A stretch of 64,000 nucleotides of DNA from Lachnospiraceae bacterium Zagget2 (lineage in GTDB: Bacteria > Bacillota > Clostridia > Lachnospirales > Lachnospiraceae): contig MSHD01000023.1 of NCBI GenBank assembly GCA_001941045.1, positions 78,619 through 142,618 of the forward strand. Reading direction: 5' to 3'. Shown here piece after piece: positions 36,164 to 45,098 of the stretch. The position numbers and the translations under genes are program-made. The notes under the pieces are model-generated. The model was not told the DNA's origin, made no database searches, and worked only from the letters and a program-made list of their open reading frames with translations. Numbering within the stretch: position 1 is the stretch's first letter; each line of letters opens with the position of its first letter.

Positions 36164-38330
36164 TTGTCCATTCCCCCTTCCGTTTTGTCTGCATCAGTCT
36201 TCCCCAGCGCGCGATGGTCTCGATGCCGGAGTGAAATCCGACTACCGGGCTCATTGGCATGGAGTCAATAAGGCAGTCTTCTGCATCCGTCCTGGTCACG
36301 TAGTTGGAGAGTACGATATCCGGGTGCAGTTCTTTTATCAATGCCCGGCTCCGGCTCCAGTCGAAATTCTCATCAATGGGATATTTCTCCGGACGATCTG
36401 TGATCTTTACAGGCTGCCGGAGATAGTTCATGACACCGATGAAGACGAAGCGCAGGCCGACCGCGTCGGCGGCGTCGAGCAGCCAGTCCATATTGGTGTT
36501 GATTGTCGTCATGAAGACGCGTTTTCCCTGAAAAACAGGTTTCCAGCGCTCGATTTCCTCAAGGTAGAGTTCATGCTGTCCGGCGATCAGCTTTTCTGCC
36601 TCTTCTGTACAGTCGAAAATGCTTCCGAGTTTCCGGAGCCAGCGCGCGGTTGCCCCGAATCCGACCGGGAGCGCCTCATCCAAAAACGTGCAGCCGTAGG
36701 TTTCGCTCAGCCAGGATTTCAGCTCACGGCCCTCCGCGTTGTCATTTGCCAGAATATTCAGCGGCGCGGCCAGAAAATTCCGCATCTGCGCGCAGGTAGA
36801 TTCTCCCAGGTAGCGGCAGCCTATGGAAATATCAATGGCATCCAGCCAGCTCTTTACAATGCGAAAGTCCACCTCCCGGTTGTTGGAAACGCCGGTCTCG
36901 CCGACCAGATTGACAAGACGCCCCTGAGGCCGGATGGACGGATCGATCAGCTTCTGGGCCAGTGTGTGCATGGCGAGGCGGATTCCCTCCATATAATCGC
37001 CGGCAATATCACCGTCCGCAGGGATTGTGATGACCGGCACTTCCGGTGTAGAGAGCGCTTCCAGGCTTCGGATATCGTCGCCTGTGATTCCGCTGACACA
37101 GGAACTGATGACGACGACGGCGCCGGGATGCCGGCTGATTGCCTTTGCGACAGCTTCACGCAGGCGTTCGATGCCGCCAAAGACCACATCGGACTGTTCC
37201 ATTTCGGTGCATTCGAAATGGGGGCTGATGGCGGAAGGCATGAGAATGCCGCGGTTGAACAGATTTTTCCGACCAGGCGAGCTGATGTTCTGCCAGGTGT
37301 AGAATGCACAGGCCTTTGGCGAGTGAGCGATCACCAGCGCGTCTTTGAGATTTATGGCGGCAGTCGCCGCGCCATTGAAGGCGCAGCCGTAGAGAGGCGG
37401 CCGCTCCTGTCCGGTCGCCACAGGGGGCTCTTCTGATTCTGTTTCCGGATAAGCGGAATCCTCCGTCGGAGCAATAGGGCAGGAAGCGGCCGCGGAGCGC
37501 TGCAGAGTCGGTTCCTTCGCGTCGAATACCACGCGCTCCAGCTCCTCATCGCTTAAGGGACAGGCCTCGTAGAGCCTGAGTCCCTCGCCGATCTGCCGTG
37601 CCAGTTCATGGAACACGTTTTGTTCGGCCTCACAGTCCTCCATCTGCATCAGCGTGCGATTCTGCCGCTCGGCGTGCGCGAACGCGTCGCTGCGTGGAAC
37701 CCGCGCGCAGATCGGAAGCCCGACGGCACGGGCAAAACGGCTGACGCGCTCTGTCTCGTCCGCTACTTTTCTCTCGTTAAAGATAATTCCGGCCACACGC
37801 CTCCAGGTATCGCCGTCATAATTGCGGATGCCGCGCAGAATATTGTTGGCCGCGTAAAGGGCCATGAATTCCCCGCTTGTCACGAGAAAAATGGCGTCGG
37901 CATATTCCCGGCGAACCGGAACCGCAAAGCCGCCGCAGACGACATCCCCCAGTACATCGTAGAGGACAATATCGTAGGCGTCTTTTGTGTGGTGCTGATT
38001 CAGAAATTCGAAAGCCGTGATGATCCCGCGTCCGGCGCAGCCGACGCCGGGCTTTGGTCCGCCTGCTTCAATGCAGCCGACGTCCATAAAACCAGTGCGC
38101 AGAATCTCTTCTGTCCGGGCTGTCTGTTTGTCCACGGTTTTCAGATAGTCGAGTACGGTCGGTATGACGGTCCCACCCATCAGAAGCCGCGTGGAATCAT
38201 GCTTCGGGTCGCAGCCGATCTGCAGAACGCGCTTCCCTGAGAGGGCCAGTGCGGCGGACAGATTTGCGCTGACGGTAGATTTGCCGATGCCGCCTTTCCC
38301 GTAAACAGCCAGTTCTAATGGTTTTTTCAT
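36129..38330 (-). CDS. Fused NifH-like / NifD-like nitrogenase-family reductase
   Basis: This single 733-residue chain combines both kinds of nitrogenase subunit. Residues 1-265 are an iron protein: P-loop [20 protein letters not shown], and both 4Fe-4S cysteines, Cys98 (GVGCAGRGI) and Cys132 ([10 protein letters not shown]). A linker of about 45 residues rich in Ala, Glu and Pro follows. Residues 310-733 are a NifD-like domain with all three P-cluster-type cysteines: Cys316 (YGCAFNG), Cys341 (KACAFYTW) and Cys411 ([11 protein letters not shown]). The FeMo-cofactor histidine of NifD has no clear counterpart, so true nitrogen fixation is unlikely. The order is LysR, this gene, then the NifK-like partner; the ATG overlaps the LysR stop (ATGA). 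Confidence 0.88.
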   Translation of the reverse strand: MKKPLELAVYGKGGIGKSTVSANLSAALALSGKRVLQIGCDPKHDSTRLLMGGTVIPTVLDYLKTVDKQTARTEEILRTGFMDVGCIEAGGPKPGVGCAGRGIITAFEFLNQHHTKDAYDIVLYDVLGDVVCGGFAVPVRREYADAIFLVTSGEFMALYAANNILRGIRNYDGDTWRRVAGIIFNERKVADETERVSRFARAVGLPICARVPRSDAFAHAERQNRTLMQMEDCEAEQNVFHELARQIGEGLRLYEACPLSDEELERVVFDAKEPTLQRSAAASCPIAPTEDSAYPETESEEPPVATGQERPPLYGCAFNGAATAAINLKDALVIAHSPKACAFYTWQNISSPGRKNLFNRGILMPSAISPHFECTEMEQSDVVFGGIERLREAVAKAISRHPGAVVVISSCVSGITGDDIRSLEALSTPEVPVITIPADGDIAGDYMEGIRLAMHTLAQKLIDPSIRPQGRLVNLVGETGVSNNREVDFRIVKSWLDAIDISIGCRYLGESTCAQMRNFLAAPLNILANDNAEGRELKSWLSETYGCTFLDEALPVGFGATARWLRKLGSIFDCTEEAEKLIAGQHELYLEEIERWKPVFQGKRVFMTTINTNMDWLLDAADAVGLRFVFIGVMNYLRQPVKITDRPEKYPIDENFDWSRSRALIKELHPDIVLSNYVTRTDAEDCLIDSMPMSPVVGFHSGIETIARWGRLMQTKRKGEWTNDRSLFEKYYA

Positions 38331-39233
38331 GTGCAGCTTACGCCTCCTGTTCTTTGATCTTCCGTGTCAGGAAGTTCTGTTGAATCGAAAAACCACCCGA
38401 TTTTTTCTCTTTGGTCTGCATATTTCAGGTAGACGATATTGAATTCCCGGATGACGCGATCGTCCTGCAAGGTGAATTTTGCGAGCTCCGGATCGCTGTC
38501 AGCGAGGACATTGTAGACGAAGGAGACGCCGAAGCCCTCACGCACCAGGTCAAGAATCACCTTGAAGCTGGAGATGCAGATGCGGCGGTGGAAGCGGCTG
38601 AGCGACTCATTGTAGCCCATCAGCTCCTGCTCGAGGATTGCGCGTGTGCCGGAGCCGTCCTCCCGGTGGATGATCGTTTCGCCGAGCAGCTCGTCAATCG
38701 AGACTTCCCGTCCCGCGAAGGGGTGGTCGCGGCGGCAGATTCCGACGAAGGGTTCCCGCCGCAGCAGGATGCTGTCAAAGCGGTCCTTGTCAAAAAAAAC
38801 CCTCGACCACCGCAAAATCCAGCCGGTTTTCTTCCAGTTCCCGGAGAAGACGCTCGGTGTTGTCGACCAGGAAGGTGAGGGAATGATTTTCCTCGCGCAG
38901 ATATTCGTGAATATAATTTACAAGAAAATAGTCTCCGATCGTCTTTGTCGCGCCGACCCGCAGCTTCTTCTGCGGGTCTTTTTTCTTCAGCTGTTCGCGG
39001 AGAGCCTGCTCGTGGAGCCGTTCTGCGCGTGCATAGAGTTCGAGCGTCTCCGCGGCGGCAGTTTTCTCGAGCCGGCGGTTTGCGTAGTTGAACAGTTTGC
39101 AGCTGTATTCCTGTTCGAGATGGTGAATCTGCTGTGTGACGGCAGGCTGTGTGATGTGCAGGAGTTCCGCGGTCTGGCGGTAGCTTCCGCACTCACATAA
39201 TACTAAAAAGGTTTCGATCCGGTAATCCAGCAT
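38327..39233 (-). pseudogene. LysR-family regulator, frameshifted at an eight-base homopolymer
   Basis: Two frames together give a normal LysR protein of about 301 residues. The first encodes the winged helix (MLDYRIETFLVLCECGSYRQ, then LHITQPAVTQQ) and the start of the effector domain up to DFAVVEGFF and a stop. The second continues at FFDKDRFDSILLRREPF to the end. The break is at T8 on the minus strand (A8 at 38792-38799); seven would restore the frame, and the total length is a multiple of three plus one. It may be inactive, phase-variable, slipped by the ribosome, or a sequencing error. It heads the nitrogenase-like operon and faces the sulfur-reductase gene. Confidence 0.85.
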
Positions 39234-39253
39234 GAGAAATCCTTTCATAAAAT

Positions 39254-39284
39254 AATTTAATCGATACATAAGCATTGTTAAATT
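39254..39284. promoter_or_regulatory. Inverted repeat in the divergent LysR/reductase region
   Basis: AATTTAA, 17 bases, TTAAATT lies between the divergent genes, just before and over the -35 region of the plus-strand promoter. Its location and length fit a LysR binding region; the centre also contains a shorter dyad with imperfect symmetry. No binding data are implied. Confidence 0.5.
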
Positions 39285-39312
39285 GATTTTATCATACAGG
39301 AAGTAGTATAAT
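39283..39312 (+). promoter_or_regulatory. Promoter of the sulfur-reductase fusion gene
   Basis: TTGATT, 18 bases, TATAAT, about 28 bases before the ATG, with AAAGGAG as ribosome site. It touches the inverted repeat, as expected for regulation by the divergent LysR protein. Confidence 0.6.
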
Positions 39313-39339
39313 CAAGAAAAAAGAAAAGGAGCCAGCACT

Positions 39340-41892
39340 ATGAATGTAGTAGTCATCGGCGGCGTTGCCGCCGGAACGAAGACCGCGGCGAAGCTGAAAC
39401 GTCAGGATCGCGGCGCGAAGGTCACGGTTTTCACAAAGAGTCAGGACATCTCCTATGAGGGTTGTGGTCTGCCCTATTATGTGGGCGGCAGCATCGAGTC
39501 CCGGGAGGAACTGATCGTCAATACGCCGGAGAGCTTCAGCGGGCTGACGGGCGTGGAGGTCCGTACCGGTATGGAGGCTGTTTCCGTGGATACGGCCGGG
39601 AAGACGGTTGCTTTTGCGAATGGGGAGAGCGTATCTTATGACAAACTGGTCATCGCTACCGGCGCGGTGCCTTTCGTGCCGGATGTGGCGGGAAAAGAGC
39701 TGCCGGGTGTCTTCACGATGCGCTGTCCGGACGATGCGATCGGTCTTCGCGCGTATGCGGAGAAGAACAGCTGCAGGAGCGCCGTGGTCGTGGGAGGCGG
39801 CTTCATCGGTCTTGAGATTGCGGAGAATCTGATGGCGAAAGGCCTGAAGGTCACAGTCGTCGATATGGCCTCCCAGGTGATGCCGAATCTCTTCGACGCC
39901 GAAGTGGCGGCTTACATACGCCGGGAGCTGCAGAAGAAGGGGATGCGGATCATCACCGGCGCAGGTCTCGAGGAAGTGCTTGGCTCTGAGAAGGCGACCG
40001 GTGTGCGCACGAGCGTTGGCAGCTTCGAGGGAGAGATGGTTGTGCTGGCGATCGGTGTGCGTCCGTCGACAGGCTTCCTTGCGAATTCCGGGATCGAGAT
40101 GAACAGGGGGACGATCGTCGTCGACAAGTACCAGAGGACGAACGCGGACGATGTCTACGCGGTCGGCGACTGCGCGCAGGTCTACAACCGTCTAACCGGA
40201 AAGCCGCAGTGGTCTGCGATGGGATCCACCGCGAATATCACCGGGCGGATGCTGGCGAAGAACCTCACAGGAGCGAACGCAGCTTACGGCGGATGTCTTG
40301 GTACCGGCGTTGTGCGGCTTGCGGACGATCTGAACGCCGGACGCACGGGACTTACCGAGGAGCAGGCTGTGGCAGCCGGTTATGACGCCGTCAGTGTCAC
40401 CTGCGTCACCGACGACAAGGCGCACTATTATCCGGATGCATCGGTCTTTGTCACCAAGCTGATCGCGGACAGAGCGACGCATGCACTGCTGGGTATTCAG
40501 GTGCTTGGCTCCGGCGCGGTGGATAAGATGGTTGACATCGCGGTCACCGGGATTGCAGCGGGCATGAAGCTGGAGGATTTCGACACGCTTGACTATGCCT
40601 ACGCGCCGCCATTCTCCACGGCGATTCATCCCTTTGTCCAGGCCTGCTATATTCTGGAAAATAAGATAAACGGAGAGTTCGAGACCTTCACCCCGGCGGA
40701 GTATGCAGCGGGTAAGGCGAAGGGCTACAAGGTGATCGACGTTCATCCTGCGCCGAAGGTACCGGGAGCTCCCTGGTATGATCTGACGAAGGTGAACGCT
40801 CCGCTTCCGGACGTGGCGCCGGACGAGAAGCTGCTGATTGTCTGTGCGAAGGGAAAGCGCAGCTATTTCATGCAGAATCGTCTGAAGGCTCTGGGTTATA
40901 CGAACACGCGCGTGCTGGAAGGCGGTCTCTGGACCAGCAATGTGAAGGTGGAGTTCACCGGCACATTGCCGCCTGAGGAGATCAAGCGTGTGAAGGGGCT
41001 CGGTTGTCTGCAGGATAAGCGGTATCCGGATGTCTTCAATGTCCGCGTGATCACCCGCAATGGCAGGATCACCTCGGAAGAGCACCGTGTGATTGCGGAG
41101 GCTGCAGAGAAGTATGGTTCCGGAGCCGTGACGATGACGACCCGTCTGACGCTGGAAATTCAGGGCGTGAAGCATGAAAATATTCAGGCTGTGATCGACT
41201 TCCTCGGTGAGCATGGGCTCTCGACCGGAGGTACCGGTTCGCTGGTTCGCCCGGTGGTGTCCTGCAAGGGTACGACCTGTCAGTACGGCCTCATCGATAC
41301 CTTCGGCCTGTCCGAGCGGCTGCATGAGAAATTCTATGTGGGCTATCACGGCGTGACGCTGCCGCACAAGTTCAAGATCGCGGTCGGCGGCTGCCCGAAC
41401 AACTGTGTGAAGCCGAATCTGAACGATTTAGGCATTGTCGGACAGAGAGTGCCGGTTGTAGACTACAGCAAGTGCCATGGCTGCAAGAAGTGTAAGGTGG
41501 AATCTGCCTGCCCGATCAAGGTGGCGAAGGTTGTCGACGGAAAGATTAATATCGACCCGGCAGTCTGCAACAACTGCGGGCGCTGCAGGAACTCCTGCCC
41601 GTTTGGTGCGATTGAATATCAGGATGGCTATCGCATCTATATTGGCGGACGCTGGGGCAAGAAGGTCGCGCACGGCGAGTCGCTGCCGCGAATCTTCACC
41701 TCCGAGGAGGAAGTCATGGATGTCGTCGAGAAAGCGATCCTGCTCTTCCGCGACGAGGGAATTTCAGGTGAGCGTTTTGCCGATACTGTGACGAGGCTGG
41801 GCTTCGACTATGTCTGTGACAAGCTGCTCAGCGACAAGATCGACAAGGAAGCGGTCCTGAAGAAGAATGTCAAGGGCGGAGCGACCTGCTGA
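39340..41892 (+). CDS. Fusion: CoA-disulfide/persulfide reductase, rhodanese, siroheme sulfite/nitrite reductase, 2x[4Fe-4S]
   Basis: This 850-residue protein has four modules. Residues 1-445 form an FAD/NAD(P)H disulfide reductase of the CoADR type with active Cys42 (SYEGCGLPYYVGG). Residues about 450-540 form a rhodanese domain with Cys502 (LLIVCAKGKRS). Residues about 550-700 form a sulfite/nitrite reductase module with siroheme-4Fe-4S cysteines 642, 647 (SCKGTTCQYG) and 685, 689 (GGCPNNC). The first pair is spaced CX4C, not the common CX5C. Residues 712-753 carry two ferredoxin 4Fe-4S sites (CHGCKKCKVESACP; CNNCGRCRNSCP). I infer an electron path from NAD(P)H to siroheme acting on sulfite or persulfide sulfur. 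Confidence 0.88.
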   Translation: MNVVVIGGVAAGTKTAAKLKRQDRGAKVTVFTKSQDISYEGCGLPYYVGGSIESREELIVNTPESFSGLTGVEVRTGMEAVSVDTAGKTVAFANGESVSYDKLVIATGAVPFVPDVAGKELPGVFTMRCPDDAIGLRAYAEKNSCRSAVVVGGGFIGLEIAENLMAKGLKVTVVDMASQVMPNLFDAEVAAYIRRELQKKGMRIITGAGLEEVLGSEKATGVRTSVGSFEGEMVVLAIGVRPSTGFLANSGIEMNRGTIVVDKYQRTNADDVYAVGDCAQVYNRLTGKPQWSAMGSTANITGRMLAKNLTGANAAYGGCLGTGVVRLADDLNAGRTGLTEEQAVAAGYDAVSVTCVTDDKAHYYPDASVFVTKLIADRATHALLGIQVLGSGAVDKMVDIAVTGIAAGMKLEDFDTLDYAYAPPFSTAIHPFVQACYILENKINGEFETFTPAEYAAGKAKGYKVIDVHPAPKVPGAPWYDLTKVNAPLPDVAPDEKLLIVCAKGKRSYFMQNRLKALGYTNTRVLEGGLWTSNVKVEFTGTLPPEEIKRVKGLGCLQDKRYPDVFNVRVITRNGRITSEEHRVIAEAAEKYGSGAVTMTTRLTLEIQGVKHENIQAVIDFLGEHGLSTGGTGSLVRPVVSCKGTTCQYGLIDTFGLSERLHEKFYVGYHGVTLPHKFKIAVGGCPNNCVKPNLNDLGIVGQRVPVVDYSKCHGCKKCKVESACPIKVAKVVDGKINIDPAVCNNCGRCRNSCPFGAIEYQDGYRIYIGGRWGKKVAHGESLPRIFTSEEEVMDVVEKAILLFRDEGISGERFADTVTRLGFDYVCDKLLSDKIDKEAVLKKNVKGGATC

Positions 41893-41910
41893 TCTGCATA
41901 TCAGGTATGA

Positions 41911-41940
41911 AAATACGGCGGCCCTGTGGTCGCCGTATTT
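41911..41940. terminator. Bidirectional terminator between convergent genes
   Basis: A perfect 10-bp stem (AAATACGGCG / CGCCGTATTT) with a 10-base loop. T-rich sequence follows on both strands. It serves the sulfur-reductase fusion and the thioredoxin gene. Confidence 0.75.
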
Positions 41941-41951
41941 CTGCATTTTAT

Positions 41952-42257
41952 TTACAGTAACTCAAGAATCTGATCTTTGGGCCGTGCGCCGACAGCCTGA
42001 TTGGTTACCTTGCCGTCTTTCATGACGATCAGTGTAGGAATGCTCACGACACGGAACTGCGCGGCCAGTTCCGGCTGCTCGTCCACATTGACTTTTCCTA
42101 CTTTGATGTCGGAGCGCTCGGCAGCAATCTCATCGACAAGCGGACTGACCATGCGGCAGGGGCCGCACCAGCTCGCCCAGAAATCCAGAAGTACGGGTTT
42201 GTCGGAATTCAGAACTTCTTCCTGAAAGTTTTCTTTATCAATCGTGACAACACTCAT
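41952..42257 (-). CDS. trxA: Thioredoxin
   Basis: This 101-residue classical thioredoxin has the redox site in FWASWCGPCRMVSP and the cis-proline loop VVSIPTLIVM. It is a general dithiol reductant; its location beside the sulfur-reductase fusion and the aldo/keto reductase suggests it may provide or accept sulfane-sulfur reducing equivalents. No thioredoxin reductase gene is nearby. AAGGAGGA precedes the ATG, 37 bases after the aldo/keto reductase stop, so the two may be co-transcribed. Confidence 0.95.
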   Translation of the reverse strand: MSVVTIDKENFQEEVLNSDKPVLLDFWASWCGPCRMVSPLVDEIAAERSDIKVGKVNVDEQPELAAQFRVVSIPTLIVMKDGKVTNQAVGARPKDQILELL

Positions 42258-42294
42258 ATGCAGGTCCTCCTTTTTGTGATTTGATCATCAAAGA

Positions 42295-43479
42295 TCAGCC
42301 TATGTCGTTCCATTTTTTCGCGGCGATTTCCCGTTCGCGGGAGATATCGGCCCATTTGGGGAGCGTTTCCAGCTTTGCCGCGAGATCTTTCATAACCTCC
42401 GGAATCTGAATGGACTGCGGGCACATCTTCGCGCATTTTCCGCAGGAAAGGCAGGCGGATGGCTGCTTGTCCTCCGGCAGCAGTTCGAGACGCATGGATG
42501 TGGTGAAGGTCGGGGCGATGCGGAGCTCATTATAGACGGCAATCAGAGTCGGAATGTCGAGCCCCTGCGGACATTCCTCCGTGCAGTAGCGGCAGGCCGT
42601 GCAGGGAACGGAGTCTTTCATCCCCTCGGCGATGTCTAAGAGCACCTCTTTTTCCTCCCCGGAGAGCGGCTCTGGGGACTCGAAGGTGGCGATATTTTCC
42701 TGCATTTGTGTCAGATTGGACATACCGCTTAAGATTACGGTTACGCCGGGGATATCCTGAAGGAAACGGAATCCCCAGCCCGGGACGCTCTCATCTGCCC
42801 GAAGTGCTTTCAGTCGTGCCTCCTCCTTTTCACCCAGGCTGCACAATTTTCCACCGTGGACCGGCTCCATGACCCAGATCGGAATGTTCCGCTCGTTCAG
42901 AAGCGCTACCTTTCCTTTGGCATCCTGCAGGGTCCAGTCGAGATAATTGAGCTGGATCTGGCAGAATTCCATGTCATCGCCGGCGATGTCGAGGAACTGT
43001 CGCAGTGCTTCCAGGCCGGCGTGGCTTGAAAAGCCCAGCTGGCGGATGCGCCCGAGTCTTTTCTGCTCCTTAAAATAATCCAGAATCTTCCATTTCGGAT
43101 CAAGATAGGTAGCCATGGAAGACTCATTGACATTGTGCAGCAGATAGAAGTCAAAATAGTCTACCCCGCATTTCCGAAGTTGATTCTCAAATATGGGGGC
43201 AGGTTCGTAGCTGGCGCTGATCTGATGCCCCGGAAATTTGGACGCGAGATACCAGGAGTCCCGGTTGTAGGCCGAGAGCGCTTTCCCGAGAGCGATCTCT
43301 GACTGTCCGTTGTGGTAGGGATAGGCGGTATCAAAATAGTTGACGCCGTGTTCGATGGCGTAAGCGGTCATCTGAGCGAGCTGCGCCTCGTCGATCGTAC
43401 CGTCTTCCTGCTGCGGCAGACGCATGGCGCCGAAGCCGAGCGCGGACAGCTTCATACCCTGAAATTCCCTGTAATACAT
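42295..43479 (-). CDS. Aldo/keto reductase with C-terminal ferredoxin domain
   Basis: This 394-residue TIM-barrel oxidoreductase has catalytic residues in YFDTAYPYHNG, the lysine in WYLASKFPG and histidine in FYLLHNVNE. After residue about 295 a ferredoxin-like domain has two cysteine motifs: CTACRYCTEECPQG and CLSCGKCAKMCPQS. Such iron-sulfur aldo/keto reductases are common in anaerobes and couple carbonyl reduction to ferredoxin. The substrate is unknown. It is upstream of trxA on the same strand. Confidence 0.9.
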   Translation of the reverse strand: MYYREFQGMKLSALGFGAMRLPQQEDGTIDEAQLAQMTAYAIEHGVNYFDTAYPYHNGQSEIALGKALSAYNRDSWYLASKFPGHQISASYEPAPIFENQLRKCGVDYFDFYLLHNVNESSMATYLDPKWKILDYFKEQKRLGRIRQLGFSSHAGLEALRQFLDIAGDDMEFCQIQLNYLDWTLQDAKGKVALLNERNIPIWVMEPVHGGKLCSLGEKEEARLKALRADESVPGWGFRFLQDIPGVTVILSGMSNLTQMQENIATFESPEPLSGEEKEVLLDIAEGMKDSVPCTACRYCTEECPQGLDIPTLIAVYNELRIAPTFTTSMRLELLPEDKQPSACLSCGKCAKMCPQSIQIPEVMKDLAAKLETLPKWADISREREIAAKKWNDIG

Positions 43480-43604
43480 CGTTCGCTTCCTCCGTTTCTT
43501 CTGAAAACTTATCTCTTTAAAGTATAGCCTGAGCGGTCAAAAAGATCAAGAGTGTGACAACTCCTACACATTCCGGGGCTATCATAATTCCTGAGGTGAG
43601 TGTG

Positions 43605-45098
43605 ATGACAGATATACTGATTGTGGAGGATGACAGGGCGATCTCGCATCTGATCGCGGGGACGCTGAAGCGCGAGGGATTCCGCTGCGTCTGCGCGATG
43701 GACGGCGAGGAGGGACTCGCGCGTTTCGATGAGAAAGCCTTTGACCTGGTGCTGCTGCTTCTGACGGCGACGCTGTCCTTCGCGGAGTACTATACAGTGT
43801 CTTCCTCTTTTGAGAACGCGATGAGCCGGCAGACGGACGACGCTCTGCGGCAGCACCAGATCGTGAAATACGCGCTGCGCTCCAATCTCCTCACCATGCA
43901 GCGCAACAGCGCGCTGACGCAGGAGGCGGTGGAGGAGATGGCGGAGCAGACTGCGGAAAGCCTGTCGGTCACGCTGTCACTCACGGAGGCGGAGGAGAAC
44001 GCGCAGACGGAGACTCTGGTCTACAGCATCTCGGAGACAGGCGTGTCTGCAGAAGAGGATGTCGGGGAAAACGGCGCGGAGAAAAGCCGGAAGATACTCA
44101 CTGTCGTCAGCAGCTTTGCACAGGGAGAGCTCTCGCTCACGCTGCGAACGGAACAGGATATCTCGAATCTTTTTCAGGAGTCGGAGACGTTGCAGCAGAA
44201 CTGTCAGCTGGTCTTTCTGGCAGTCGAGTGCATCGGGGCCGTGGCCGCTCTTTTGCTGACCTGGTACCTGACCAGGCCGGTGGGGCAGCTCGAGCGCGCG
44301 GCCAGCGCGTTTTCAGCAGGAGATTACGCGTCCCGGGCCACGGTCCGCTCAGGCGACGAGATCGGCGACCTGGCGCGTAGCTTCAATGAGATGGCCGACT
44401 CCATGGAAGACAAGATCCAGAAGCTCGAGCTCTCCGCGCGGCAGAAGGAGAGCTTTACCGCGAGCTTTGCCCATGAGCTGAAGACGCCGATGACGAGCAT
44501 CATCGGCTACGCTGACACGCTGTATCAGAAGGAGCTGCCGCAGGAGCAGGTGCGGGAGGCGGCGGGCTATATTTTAAATGAGGGGCTGCGGCTGGAGGCG
44601 CTGTCCTTCAAGCTGATGGAGCTGTTCACGCTGGAGCGGCAGGATTATCTGCTGGAGGTCATGGAGGCGGGGACTGTGTTTCATGACGTGGAGCAGAGCT
44701 ACGGGGAGGGCAGAGCGCGGGACGGCGTGGAGCTTTACTTCCTCTGTGAGCCGGGCTGTATCCGCATTGAATATGACCTCTTTAAGACTCTGTTGCTGAA
44801 CCTGATCGACAATGCGCTGAAATCCGGCGGGAGCAGTGTGATGGTGCTGGGTCGCAGGAGCGGGAAGAATTATCTGATCCAGGTGACGGACGACGGGCGC
44901 GGGATTCCGGCTTCGGAGATCTCCCGCATTACAGAAGCCTTCTACATGGTGGACAATTCCGGCCATGCTGACGCTGGGTATCCTGGCGTTGGGCGTTCTT
45001 CTGCCGCGGGCGCTGATCGGAGTACTGCGCGCCTCGTACAGCTGCAGGATCGGCGCGGTCGCTGCAGCGGAGGTGGAAGTCTACAGCGAGGAGTATGA
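43605..45098 (+). pseudogene. Collapsed two-component system: response-regulator start joined to a truncated sensor kinase
   Basis: The first 51 residues are the start of a response regulator (ILIVEDDRAISHLIAGTL), ending at FDLVLL just where the phospho-acceptor Asp should follow. The frame then enters a histidine kinase: LLTATLSFAEYYTVSSS, a periplasmic region, a second helix, HAMP, the H-box FAHELKTPMTSIIGY, N-box LIDNALKSGG and G1 box DDGRGIP. After ITEAFYMVD the G2 region is missing and the frame runs about 35 non-homologous residues to a stop, overlapping the next ORF. Receiver function and full ATP binding are lost. The joint lies in a CTG-rich tract, which suits a deletion between short repeats. 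Confidence 0.8.

Noticed and set aside
36051-37436. 461-residue plus-strand frame opposite the nitrogenase-like fusion gene
   Set aside because: No recognisable domain and no ribosome site; the minus-strand reading has all the family cysteines and the P-loop.
34808-38330. True nitrogen-fixing nitrogenase
   Set aside because: No nifB, nifE or nifN genes, no clear FeMo-cofactor His ligand and only five of six P-cluster-type cysteines; a nitrogenase-like reductase fits better.
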